64,000 nt of DNA from NCBI GenBank assembly GCA_964036315.1, contig OZ038485.1, positions 73,218,824 to 73,282,823 on the forward strand. Direction: 5' to 3'. This DNA is from Acanthosepion esculentum. Its lineage: Eukaryota > Mollusca > Cephalopoda > Sepiida > Sepiidae. The position numbers were made by a program, and so were the translations under genes. Below, piece after piece: positions 21,719-33,485 of this stretch (the first letter of the stretch is position 1; each line of letters begins with the position of its first letter). The notes beneath the pieces are model-generated. The model had not been told where the DNA came from and made no database searches. It saw only the letters and a program-made list of their open reading frames with translations.

Positions 21719-22981
21719 TCTACCACTCCGTCCCTTCAACCACTCAACCTCCGGCGTCTTCCTCTTTGGGTTGAGGCGCCCACTCGGTCTGAACCGAACT
21801 CAGGGGTAGCTGGCGGCACGCTCCCTGAGTACCCGTAGATTGTTCGACCGGTCACTGGCCAAGTTCCGCCTGCTGCCACGTTATGTTAAATTTTAGATCC
21901 AGTAAGGGGGGTATTGTCCATACGCTCACGGTCGATTGGGGATGTAGGCACGGCTGTGAGGCTGGGCGGCAGGAAAATTAGAATGTGGCGAAAAAAGGAA
22001 ATAATATCTGCAGAAGCCGAACAACAATGGATAAAATATTGATGTCTTTTATATAAGGAAACAACAACAGTAGAAAAGATTACAGAAAGGATAGAAAAGC
22101 AATTAACATAAGATAAGAGGACTACTCCTCTACCAATTTTCCAACAGAGAGAGGTGTGTGTGTGATTAACTCGTTCCAATCGACTTGGGAGGATGTGTGG
22201 CTCGTAATTCCAGCCCTACATGGAAGTGTAGCTTTTCAGTTTGTTGTCGTAAATGACAAACTTTAGGTTTCAGCGGCTTTTCAATGCGACTGCTACAACG
22301 ACGATGATATTTCTTGAAGTCTTTATCTCTGACTCGTCACTGGACCGACTCACTGCGACGACATTCTCTCTACCCCGACTCTGTTTCACCGACGTAACTC
22401 CCAACGTAACTCCCAACGTAACTCTCCAACTCAGCATAACTCGCGTTTATATAGCAACCGAAGGTTATAAGCCAGGTTGTTCACGCGCTTAACACGAGTG
22501 TTGCCATAATCACGTGTATTTGTAAAGTTTCTGTTGCTTACTCAGATCTATTTCAAATCTCTTAGTGGATAAAATTAATTCGTTCATTCCAATTGTCTTT
22601 TCGATGACCAAATTCAGCGAATACAACTTATGTTTAGATTAGATTTCGCTAGCGGTAAACATACACTGATCTTACCTCCCCGGTCCAATTTACTTCAATA
22701 TCTTTTTATCAAAAATATTTTTTCATCTATTTTTTTTTATAACCCAAATTAAACATCGCCTCCTGCCCTTTGCATTTGTTTATAAACAAGTCTTCGCCAA
22801 CCCAATTTGAAATTCACTCTTTATCCATCATCATATATCATTGTTCTAGATTCTTTCTTATTAATAGCGCTGACAAAGTTTGTAACTTCACGGAAGATCG
22901 TGTTTTCCATTTTCAATCACTAAACGTTATATTTGCGTGTGTTCATTCATGTGGGTGTGTGCGTCAACCTTTCTCTGTTAC
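21719..22981. mobile_element. Unclassified 1.26-kb insertion in satellite
   Basis: A stretch of different composition that breaks the satellite, flanked by ATGTG at 21714-21718 and 22982-22986. Excising it with one copy of ATGTG restores satellite sequence. It begins TCTACCACTCCG and ends CTCTGTTAC, so it lacks clean TG...CA ends. Shifting the boundary to TGTCTACC...GTTACA gives TG...CA but a worse duplication. A GC-rich head (21720-21880), a TATATAAGG-like box near 22051 and CCAACGTAACT repeats near 22400 are visible. No protein motif was found. It could be a long solo LTR or a nonautonomous element. Confidence 0.55.
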
Positions 22982-24136
22982 ATGTGTAAAACTTAATATT
23001 TGCAATATAACTTTGTGAAAACTGTAAAAACTTTTCAAAATCAATATTTTTCAATCGATGCCATATCGATTTTCCATAATTTTATTGGTTTTCTAAAGTT
23101 TTCAAACAGCAAACGAAATGTTCATACAACCTTGTTTAATGTTCAATAAGTGGCCAAAACAGTTACACGTAAATTTAAATATTTGTGATAAGTTTGTGAA
23201 AACTGTTAAAACTTGTCAAAATCAATATTTCGCGATCCATACCATATCGATTTTCAACAATTTTATTATTTTTCTGAAGTTTTCAAACAGCAAATTAAAT
23301 TTTCAAACAACCGTGTTTAACGTTAAAAAAGTAGTTCTAACTGCTTACTTTTGCATAGAAATTTCAATATTATGCATACGTATGTAAAACCTAAACTTTG
23401 TATTATAACTTTGTGGAAACTGTTGATACTTGTCAAAATCAATATTTTTCCATTGATACCATATCGATTTTCAATAATTTGATTGGTTTTCTAAAGTTTT
23501 CAACAGCAAATTAAATTTTCAAACAAATTGATTAACTTTCAAAAAGTAGCTATAACAGGTTGCATTTGCAATGAAATTTAAATATTTTTCGATCGATACC
23601 ATATCGATTTTCAAATATTTTATTGATTTTCTAATGTTTCAAAGCGGAAATTAAATTTTCAAACATCCGTGTTTAACGTTCAAAATTTTTCTAAAGTTTG
23701 TAAAACATACTATATGCAACATAACGTTGTGGAAACTGTGGAAACTTTTCAAAATCAATGTTTTTCGATCAATAACATATCGATTTTCAATAATTGTATA
23801 GGTTTTCTAAAGTTTTCAAACAGCAAATTTAATTCTCAAACAACCGTGTTTAACGTTCAAAAAGTAGCTCTAACAGCTTGGTTTTGCAGTCAAATTTCAA
23901 TATTATTCAAATGTTTGTAAATTATAATATTTGCAGTATAACATTGTGTAAATTGGTGTAAAATTTCTAAAGTTTCTAAAGTTTTCTCAGAGCAAATTAA
24001 ATTTTTAAACAAACGTGTTTAACGTTCAAAAAGCTGCCCTAACAGCCTGCTTTTGCGTCGAAATTTCAATATTTTCCAAAGTCTGCAAAACTTAATATTT
24101 GCAATATAACTTTGTGTAAACTGTTGAAACTTTTCC

Positions 24137-25020
24137 TTAGCAGCCAAAGCACCTCCGATCATCCATAAGCCATGGCCTAAGATAGATCGACCGTGGTCGA
24201 GAATCCATGTAGATTTCGCAGGTCCATTAGATGGTTTTTACTACTTGATTGTAGTAGACATATGGCCGGAAGTATTTCGTTGTCGAAAACCTACTTCTGA
24301 GACTACAATAAATTGCCTTCACAATCTGTTTGCTCGTTTCGGAGTGGTTGATTGTCTAGTCACCGATAATGGGACACAATTTACATCTGCGGATTTTCAA
24401 GAATTTTGTAAAACTTTTCAGGTGAAACACATCAAATCTCTGCCATATCACCCAAGATCAAACGGGCAAGCGGAGAGGGTTGTAGATACATTAAAAAGAT
24501 AACTAAGGAAAGCTTATGACGTACCAACAGAAAAGGCTTTACAACAATTCTTGCAAGTTACACCGAACATTACTACGCCATCGGCATTATCGCCGGCGGA
24601 AGTAATGTTCGCCCGAATAATTAGATCGGTATTCGACAAATTACTGCCAAAAAAGACAAAGCAATCACCAACGTCGTTTGCACCAAAAATAAAATTTAAC
24701 CCAGGGTAGAAAGTTTTTTTAAAATGTTCAAAAACCACACATCCTATTGGGAGCCAGGTACAATAGAGAAACGAATCGGGAATGTGATTTACATAATTCA
24801 GGGTCCGAAGTTCTCGCATAAAAGGCACTTAAATCAGATCAGAAAAAGGTTGTTAAAGGATTCTAACGGTCTACCTCAGGAAGAGGAGGAAGTAATGGAC
24901 GCAATATTTGACACATTCAATATGCAAAGGCCTCAAGCAATTTCAGAACCGCGGAAATCAAGCAGAAAAAGAAAATTTACAGAGCCTTTGATGATTAATC
25001 CGAAGAGGAAAAAATATTAA
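24137..25020 (+). pseudogene. Gypsy-2 integrase C-terminal fragment
   Basis: The 3' end of another Ty3/Gypsy pol abutting the satellite. The integrase core is recognisable: WSRIHVDFAGPL (first Asp), VDCLVTDNGTQF (second Asp) and SNGQAERVV (Glu). A TAA at 24500-24502 and a TAG near 24706-24708 break the frame. The downstream frame from 24724 contains a GPY/F-like module (YWEPGTIEKRIGNVIYII) and a Lys/Arg-rich end at 25018-25020. Everything upstream of the integrase core is missing, replaced by satellite. Confidence 0.85.
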
Positions 25021-25042
25021 AGACCCCTGCGTGGTAAAAGCT

Positions 25043-25266
25043 TGGGTGGGGGGTGTTATGGGTCCTTACCTATAACTACAGAATGAACTCTTCCTAACAC
25101 TATGTATACTACGCCTCTCAAGAGAGAGGGACGAATCGAGCCGAGCCGAGAGTAGTTCACTTCAAACCAGACTGACAGTCATACTAACACCTTCCACGTC
25201 TTGTATTATTATTCCGTGTAATATATATTCGTTATTTCTACTCTTGTGTTCGTGTTGTTCTTCCTT

Positions 25267-25268
<2 letters not shown>
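25043..25268 (+). repeat. Gypsy-2 polypurine tract and start of 3' LTR
   Basis: A GGGTGGGGGG purine run ends at 25053 and is followed by TGTTATGGGTCC at 25054, the arrangement expected at the start of a 3' LTR after pol. The far end of this LTR is not recognisable; the (TA)n tract at 25269 may lie inside it. Confidence 0.6.

Positions 25269-25325
<57 letters not shown>
25269..25325. repeat. (TA)n microsatellite
   Basis: An uninterrupted TA dinucleotide run of about 57 bp. The ORFs on both strands through it are artefacts of the repeat. Confidence 0.98.
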
Positions 25326-25327
<2 letters not shown>

Positions 25328-25735
25328 CGCTGTGGGAGTGTCGACGACTAAACCGGCTACCCCACCTCATGTTCTTGAGAGTGAGGCGAGTTGCTCGCAA
25401 CACATTAGGACGAAAACTTAAGGGCAGAAGAACTCTCGATGAGTAAACGGCCATCTAACTAGAGGCAGTGTCTTCATAAACCACTGTAGAGAAGGCAACG
25501 GGAAAGTTCTCCAGTATTGATCCCAAGATAGCATGGCAATTAACACATACAACTACCAACCCTGTAGAAGTGACTATCAATTTCCCAGTATACAACCCTA
25601 AGGCATGTTAGAAATTAAAATAATAAAAAATTGTTATATTTTTGTATGTACACTTATTTTGTAGATAAGCTGTATTTTATTTTTTTACACAAAAAAAATC
25701 TAGAAAGGAATGGATTATATGATGATTATTGCACT
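25326..25735. other. No gene seen
   Basis: About 400 bp of mixed sequence after the (TA)n tract, probably the remainder of the Gypsy-2 LTR followed by AT-rich DNA. No motif was recognised. Confidence 0.4.
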
Positions 25736-25912
25736 ATGAGAGAGGGATACGTTGTGCGTATTAAGATTTACTCACAAGTTTATAACAAATATGTTTGGAT
25801 TCCGCACAAGCGAGTGTTTAAGTCAGAGTTACAAAATACTACTAAGATAAGGCCCGTCTTTAACTATTCGCTGAAAGAGAGAAATTTATCTTCTTTAAAT
25901 GATGCGAAATAA
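25736..25912 (+). pseudogene. BEL/Pao-like pol fragment
   Basis: About 58 codons in a longer open frame. The stretch around WIPHKRVFK, TTKIRPVFNYSLK and SLND matches the pattern I know from BEL/Pao polyproteins upstream of the reverse transcriptase (an IPHH.V block, then T.K.RVVFDAS, then SLND). The usual LL.GP that follows SLND is missing because the frame stops at 25910-25912. It is too short for certainty. Confidence 0.5.
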
Positions 25913-26206
25913 ATGTAATCTATAATATGCTAGAGCTGTTATTGTTGTTTAGAAATAGCGGATATGTTTTTTTCTATCAGAAAGGTATTTTTATTGATTA
26001 ATCTCAAGAAAGAATAAGATGAGAATAGGTTTTGCTGCAAAGCTGCAAAGCCATACTACTCACTTAAACGCGTTGTTTTATATTATGCCGTTCAAAGAGG
26101 TATTAGTAAATTATTTTTGAGAAGATCCTATATTGGAGCTCCTAACAGTTTTCCTTGATATCAAATGTCTAAATAATATACTTGAAGTATTTGGTAAAGT
26201 CTGCTT
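25913..26206. other. No gene seen
   Basis: About 290 bp of AT-rich sequence between the BEL/Pao-like fragment and an LTR-like end. Nothing was recognised. Confidence 0.4.
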
Positions 26207-26345
26207 TGTAGCGGACCTCAGGGAGGGTCGCGATATAACTATGTGCCCCAATAAGGGATAGATGTAACAGGAAGCCCGCTAACGTTTATAAATAAAAGAC
26301 GCGAATCTGACAGGTCTACAAGAGGACAACAAACGACTAACTTAA
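26207..26345 (+). repeat. LTR-like end, TGTAGCGGAC family, copy 1
   Basis: Begins TGTAGCGGACCTCAGGGAGG and shares ordered blocks with 34845-35000: TGTAGCGGAC, GGAGGG, CGCGAT, TAGATG, ACAGG.AGCCCGC and GGACAAC. The shared start and the AATAAA at about 26291 suggest the beginning of an LTR. The extent to the right is uncertain. Confidence 0.5.
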
Positions 26346-26421
26346 AAAAATGATACAAACTTTATTTACATCGTATACAAAAGTATGTTTTTGGATTAAA
26401 GGAACATGAACAAACAATGAA

Positions 26422-26710
26422 TCAAGATATCAATGAATGGTAGGCAGAATTAAGTAAATTGAAGAATACTGACTGGCTAAAAGGTTTTACATACATCGTC
26501 CGAATGGAGTGGCACTTGGTGGTAAGCTGATCAATTTTTGACAAGATTTTCTTACCATGCAGCTTAGATGTCAGTGAATTTATATTTGGCACTTGATATC
26601 GACCGGCTTTCGTCATTGTATTCAGTTGCCTGTAGTAACCTACAGATCTGTATGTGTCATCCGACTTTCATGTGTAAAGCTGAACTCCATTCGGATTTCG
26701 AAGGGAATAT
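26422..26710 (-). pseudogene. Gypsy reverse-transcriptase fragment
   Basis: The N-terminal half of a Ty3/Gypsy reverse transcriptase on the minus strand. A SEWSSALHM block (compare the usual PWSSPLHMV) sits in one frame near 26670-26700. After a frameshift come GYYRQLN, GRYQVPNINSLTSKLHGK and ILSKID, the first catalytic Asp block. The catalytic YxDD part is absent. It has no visible link to the flanking fragments. Confidence 0.75.
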
Positions 26711-26830
26711 TATATTGCATTTTGGAGTTTCCTGAATTCATCCTTCGCTGTGTAGAATTTCTGGGCTGATAGTTGTCGTGCTTTAGAAGATGCTGGATGA
26801 TTGCTACCAGTCTAAATTCTACGAAAAACG

Positions 26831-26900
26831 TTTTTTTTTATTTATTTATTTTATTATTTTTTTTTTTTATTTATTTTTTTTTTTTTTTTTGTTTTTGTTT
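26831..26900. repeat. T-rich low-complexity tract
   Basis: About 70 bp of T with scattered A and G. It could be a reverse-strand poly-A tail of an old insertion, but no element body adjoins it convincingly. Confidence 0.9.
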
Positions 26901-26949
26901 TCAGACAGGTTATATGTATGTTCGGAAGATAACGGTTCTACTTTACTGT

Positions 26950-29900
26950 CGTACATTATAGCAGATTTTGATATTTTTCAATTGAAAACGCTGAAATCAA
27001 ATAGATTTTGTTATTTTTCAGTTGAAAATGTTGAAAAGGAGAAGAATTTTATAAGATTTAGATATTTTTCATTTTGAAATGTTGAAATCAAATGGAATTA
27101 TAGCAGATTTTGCTATTTTTCAATTGAAAATATTGAAATAATGGAGAATGATAACAGATTTTATTTTTCAATTCATAATGTTGAAATAAAATGGAATTAT
27201 AGAAGATTTTGTTATTTTTCAATTTAAAATGTTGAAATAAATTAGAATTATAACAGATTTTCTTATTTTTCAATTGAGTGTGTTGAAATCAAATAGAATT
27301 GTAGCAGAGTTTATTATTTTTCATTGCAAATTATTGAAATCAACAGGAATTATAGCAGATTTACATTTTTTTCAAATGCAAATGCTGACATCAAGTAGAA
27401 TTATAGCAGATTTCATTATTTTTCAATTGAAAATGTTGAAATCAACTGGAATGATAGAAGATTTTGTTGATATTCAATTTAAAATGTTGAAATTAAGAGA
27501 ATTTTAATTCATTTTGATATTTCTAATTTTGAAATGTGGAAATCAATTAGAATTATAGCAGCTTTTGTCATTTTTCAATTGAACACATTAAAATCAATTA
27601 GAATTAGAGCAGATTTTATTATTTTTCAATTGGAAATATTGAAATCAAATGGAATTATAGCAGAATTTATCTTTCAATTAAAAATGTTGAAATAATGTAG
27701 AATTATATTATTTTTTTTTCAAAAGAAAATGTTAAAATCAAATGGAATTATAGCAGATTTTGTTATTTTTCAATTGAAAATGTTGAAATTAAATGGAATC
27801 ATAGGATACTTTTTTGTTTTTCAATTGAAAATGTTCAAATCAATTAGAATTCTCGCAGATTTTATCATTTTTCAATTGAAAATATTGAAATCAGAATTCT
27901 AGCAGATTTTATTATTTTTCAATTGAAAATATTGAAATAAAATGGCATTATAGCAGATTTTCATATTTCTCAATCGAAAATATTGAAATAATGTAGAATT
28001 ATATCACATTTTCTTATTTTTCAATTTAAAATGTTGAAATCAAATGGAATTTTAGCAGATTTCAATATTTTTCAATGGAAAATGATGAAAACAAGTAGAA
28101 TTATAGTAGATTTTTTATTTTTTGAAATGAAAATATTGAAATCAAATGGAATTATAGCAGATATTGTTATTGTTTCAATTTAAAATGTTGAAATCAAATC
28201 GAATTCTAGTAGAGTTTATTATTTTTCATTGCAAATTATTGAAGAAACAGGAATTATACCAGATTTGCATTTTTCAACATTATTGAAATCAAATGGAATT
28301 ATAGCTGATTTTGCTATTCTTCAATTGAAAATGTTGATATAAAGTAGAATTATATTTATTATTATTTTTTAATTGAAAATGTTGAAATCAAATCGAATTG
28401 TGGCAGATTTTTTTTAATGAAAATGTTGAAATCAAGTAAACTTATAGCAGATTTCTTTATTTTTCAATTTCAAATGTTGAAATCAAATGGAATTGTAGCA
28501 GATTTTGTTATTTATCAATTGAACTCTTAAAATCAAATGGAATTATAGCCGCTTTTGTTATTTTTCAATGGAAAATGTTCAAATCAAGTATAATCATTTC
28601 AAATCTTCTTTCATTCAATTAAAAATGAGGAAACCAAACGGAATTATAGCAGATGTTATAATTCTTCAATTGAAAATGTTGAAATCCAACAGTATTGTAG
28701 TAGATCTTGCTATTTTTCTATTGAAAATGCTTAAATCATGTAAAATTATAAGATTTTATTATTTTTCAATTGAAAATATGACAATCCTGTAGAATATATT
28801 CAGATTTTCTTAATTTTTGATTGAAAATGTTGAAATGATATAGAATTACAGAATATTTTGTATTTTTCATTTGAATATTTTGAAATCAAGTAGACTTATA
28901 GCAGATTTTGTCATTTCTGAAATGACAATCTTGAAATCAAATGGAATTATAGCATATTTTCTTATTTTTCAATGGAAAATGTTGAAATCCACTAGAATTA
29001 TAGATTTTGTTATTTTTCAATTGAAAATGTTGAAATCAATTTGTCATTTTTATATTGAAAAAGATTAAGTATAGTGATCTTATAGTAGATTTTGTTATTT
29101 TTCAATAGAAAATTTGAAATAAAGTAGAATTATATCAGATTTTGTTATTTTCCAATAGAAAATTTTGAAATCAAAAGAAATTCTAGCATTTTTGTTATTT
29201 TTCAATTCTAAATATTGAAATCAATTGAAACTATAGCACATTTTGTCATTTTTAATTGAAAATATAGAAATCAAGTAGCATTATACGAGATTTAATTCAT
29301 TTTCAATTGAAAACAATGAAATCAAATGAATTTATAACAGATTTTTTTATTTTTCAATTGAAAATGTTGAAATCAAATGGAGATTGTGCCATATTTTATT
29401 ATTTATCGATTGGAAATGTTGAAATCAATTAGAATTATAGCAGATTTTATCATTTCTCAATTGCAAACTATGAAATCAAATGGAATATAGCAGATTTCTT
29501 TATTTTTTAATTTAAGATGTTGAAATTAACAACAATTTTATGAGATTTTGTTATTATTAATTTTGAAATGTTCGAATAAAATGGAAATATAGCTGATTTT
29601 GTTATTTTTCAATTGAAAATGATGAAATCTATTAGAATTATAGCAGGTGTTGTCATTTTTCAATTGAAAATGTTGAAATAATGTAGAATTGTATAGATTT
29701 TGTTATTTTTCAAATTGAAATGTAAAAATCAAATGGAATTACAGATTTCAATATTTTTTAATTGAAAATGTTGAAATCGAAAAGATTTATTGCAGATTAT
29801 CTTATTTTTCAATTGAAACTCTTAAATAAAGTAGAATTATATCAGATTTAGATATTTTTCAATAGATAATTTTGAAATCAAATTGAATTATAGCAGATTA

Positions 29901-31365
29901 TTTTATTTTTCAATTGAAAATATTGCAATAAATTATTATAGAACATTTTTTGATTTTTCAATTGAAAATGATGAAATCAAATAAAATTGTCAGAGATTTT
30001 ATTATGTTTCAATTGAAAATGTTACAATCAAGTAGAATTATAGCAGATTTTGTTATTTATCAATTGAATATGTTGAAATCACATTGAAGTATTGAAGATA
30101 TTTTTATTTTTCAATTGAAAATGTTGAAATAATGTAGAATTATAGCATCTTTTCCTATTTTTCAATTGAAAATGTTGAAATAACATAAAGTTATAGCAGA
30201 TTTTGTAATTTCTCAATTGTAAATGTTCAATTCAATTGGAATTATAGCAGATTTTGTTATTTTTCAATTGAAAATGTTGAAATCAAATAGAATTATTCCA
30301 GATTTTATAGTTTTCTATTGAAAATGTTGAAATCATTTGGAATGATAGGAGATTTTTTATTTTTCAGTTGTAAATGTAGAATTCAAATGGAATTATAGAT
30401 TTTGTTATTTGTAAATGGAAAACATTGAAATAAAGTAGGATTATATAAGATTATTTTATTTTTCAATTTGAACTGTGGAAATCTAATGGAATTAGACAAG
30501 ATTTTGTTATTCTGCAATTGACAATGTTGATATCTAATGGAATTATAGCAGATGTTTTTATTTTTCAATTGAAAATGTTGAAATAAATTTGAATTATTGC
30601 AGATTTTGTTATTTTTCAATTGAAAATGTTGAAATCAAATGGAATTATTGCTGATTTTGTTATTTTTCAATTTGAAATTTATAAATCAAATAGAATTATA
30701 GCGGATTTCGTCATTTGTCAATTTGAAATGTTAATATTTAGTAGAAGTATAGCAGATTTTGTTATTTTTCAATTGAAAATATTAAAATAAAATGGAATTA
30801 TAGCAGATTTTCTTATCTATTAATGAAAAATGTTGGAATTGATCAAATTATAGCAGATTTTCTTAATTTTCAATTGAAAATGTTGAAATTAATTAGAATT
30901 ATAGCAGATTTTTTCCTTTTTCAATGGAAAATGTTGAATTCAAGTACAATTATAGCAGGTTTTTCTCTTTCTCAATTGAAAACGTTTAAATCAAGTGGAA
31001 GTATACCAGATTCTTTTATTTTTCAATTGAAAATTTTGAAATAAAGAATCCTATCAGATTATGTTATTTTTCAAATTAAAATGTTGAAATTAAATAGAAG
31101 CAAATTTTGTTATTTTTCTATTTGAAATTTTGAAATCAATTAGAATTATTGCAGATTTTGTAATTTTTGCAATTGAAAATTGTGAAATCTATTAGAATTA
31201 TAGAATATTTTGTCATTTTTCAATTGAAAATGTTGAAATCAAATGGAATTACAGAAGATTTGGTAATTTTTCATTTGAAAATATTGAAATAAATAGAATT
31301 ATATGAGTTTTCCTTATTTTTTCTTTTTGAAATGTTGAAATCAAATGGAATTATAGCAGATTTTT
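26950..31365 (+). repeat. 51-bp satellite array
   Basis: Around 85 tandem units of about 51 bp. Each is built from GAATTATAGCAGATTTTG, TTATTTTTCAATTGAAAA and TGTTGAAATCAAATG. The core TTTTCAATTGAAAA is a perfect 14-bp palindrome containing an MfeI-type CAATTG. The unit is a multiple of three, so several frames stay open across units and encode a 17-residue repeat such as IIADFVIFQLKMLKSNG. I regard these as by-products, because stops and indels recur and there is no start context. Nothing else is in this 4.4 kb. Confidence 0.93.
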
Positions 31366-33485
31366 TTATTATTCAATATTTCCAATTTATCAATCGGAAA
31401 ATATTGATTTTGACAAGTTTCAACAGTTTTCACAATGTTATATTACAAATTTTAGGTTTTACAATCATTTGAAAAATATTGAAATTTACGTGCGAAAGCA
31501 AGCTGTTTTGGCTACTTTTTGAACGTTAAACACTGTTGATTGAAAATTTCATTACCTATTTTAAATCAATTGGATTATTGAAAATCTATATGGTATCGAT
31601 CGCAAAATGTTGATTTTGCCAAGTTTCAACAGTTTTCAGAAAGTTATGTTACAAATTTTAGGTTTTACAAACTTTTGAAACTTATTGATATTTACGTGCA
31701 AAAGTAAGCTGATTTGGATTGTTTTGAACGTTAAACACAGTTGTTTGAAAATTTCATTTTCTATTTGAAAACAGGAAACCAATAAAATTATGGAAAATCA
31801 ATATTGTAATGGTCAACAAATAATGCTTTTGACAAGTTTTAATAGTTTTCACCAAATTACATTTAAATTTTAGGTTTAATATAATTTTAAAACATATTGA
31901 AATTTACGTGCGAAAACAAACTGTTTTGGCTACTTTTTGAACATTAAACCCGATTGTTTAGAAATTTAATGTCCTTTTTGAAAACATTAGAAAAACAATA
32001 TATTTATTGAAAATCGATATGGTATCTATTTTGATAAGTTTCAACAGATTTCACAAAGTTAAATATATTTTATGATTGACACATTTTGAATTTTAGGTTT
32101 AAAAACGTTTGAAAAATATTGATATTTACGAGGGACACCAAGAGGTTTTGGTTATGAACGTTAAACACTGTTGATTGGAAATTTAACTTGCTATTTGAAA
32201 ACATTAGAAAACCAAGAAAATTATTCAAAATCGATGTGTTACGATCGAAAAATATAGATTTTTACAATTTTCAACGGTTTTCACAAAATTATATTACAAA
32301 CTTTTGGATTTACAAACATCCGAAGAATATTGAAATTTACGTGCGAAAACAATCTGTTTTGGGTACTTTTTGAACGTTAACCACTGTGGATTGAACATTT
32401 AATTTGCTATTTGAAAATAAAATCATTGAAAATCGGTATGGTACCGACAGAAATATATTGATTTTTACAAGTTTATAATTTTGTGAAAACTGTTAAAACT
32501 TGTCAAGATCAATATTTTTCGATCGATATCATATCGATTTTCAATAATTTTATTGGTTTTAGAAAACCAATATAATGATTGAAAATCTATATAGTATCGA
32601 TCTAAAAATATTAATTTAAACATGTTTCAACAATTTTCACAAAATTATATTAAAAATTTTACTTTTTACAAACTTTTGGAAAACATTGAATTATACGTGT
32701 AAAAACTAACTGTTTTGGCTACTTTTTGAATGTTAATCACGTTAGTTTGGAAATGCAATTTTTTGGCTATTTAAAAAAAGTAAAAAACCTATGTAATTAT
32801 TGAAAATCGATAGAGTATCGATCGAAAACTATTGATTTTTACATGATTCAATAATTTCCACAAATTTATATTAAAGGTTCTATATTTTACAAACTTTTGA
32901 ATAACATTGAATTTTACGTGCAAAAAATAACTGTTTTGGCTATTTATGAAATGGTAGTTTCGAAATTTAATTTGGCTATTGACAAAATTAGAAAACCAAT
33001 AAAATTATTGAATATCGATATAGTATCGATCGAAATATATTAATTTAAACATGTTTCAACAATTTTCACAAAGTTATATTAAAAATTTTAGGTTTTACAA
33101 ACTTTTGAAAAACATTGAATTTTACGTGTAAAAACTGTTTTGGTTAATTTTTGATAGTGAAACACGGTAGTTCGGAAATATAATTTGGCTCTGAAAAATT
33201 TAGAAAACCAATAAAATTTTCACTAACTTATATGAAAACTTTTACGTTTTACAAAGTGTTGAAAATCATTGAAATTTACCTTGAAATACATGCTGATTTG
33301 GCTAATTTCAGGTACTTTTTGAACGCTAAACACGGTTGTTTGAATATTTATTTTTGTATTTGAAAACATTAGAGAAGCAATAAAATTATTGAAAATCGAT
33401 ATGGTATCGATCGAAAAATATTGATATTAACACGTCATAACCGTTTACACAATGTTATATTAAAAATTTGAGGTTTTACAAAGTT
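31366..33485 (-). repeat. 210-bp satellite array, inverted orientation
   Basis: Units here are the reverse complement of the array at 16601-24135. ATCGATATGGTATCGATCG, ATTGATTTTGACAAGTTTC, CACAAAGTTATATT and GCTACTTTTTGAACGTTAAA appear in that order. About ten units are present, more diverged than in the first array. A short segment at about 32473-32560 is back in plus orientation and forms a hairpin with the next bases. Confidence 0.88.

Larger units (their letters stand above)
16601..24135 (+). repeat. 210-bp AT-rich satellite array (plus orientation)
   Basis: About 28 degenerate tandem units of roughly 200-215 bp. Landmarks in each unit are GTTCAAAAAGTAGCTCTAAC, TTGCATTGAAATTTCAATA, TTTGCAATATAACTTTGTG, AAACTTGTCAAAATCAATA, CGATCGATACCATATCGAT and TTTTATTGGTTTTCTAAAG. 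ATCGAT is palindromic and occurs twice per unit, five bases apart. Units differ by many substitutions and small deletions, so the array is old. It is interrupted at 19784-20068 and 21719-22981. Short ORFs inside it are noise. Confidence 0.92.

Noticed and set aside
27274..31044. Several 60-78-codon ORFs with a repeated IIADF.IFQLKMLKS peptide.
   Set aside because: They arise because the 51-bp satellite unit is divisible by three. Stops and indels interrupt them at random, and there is no start context.
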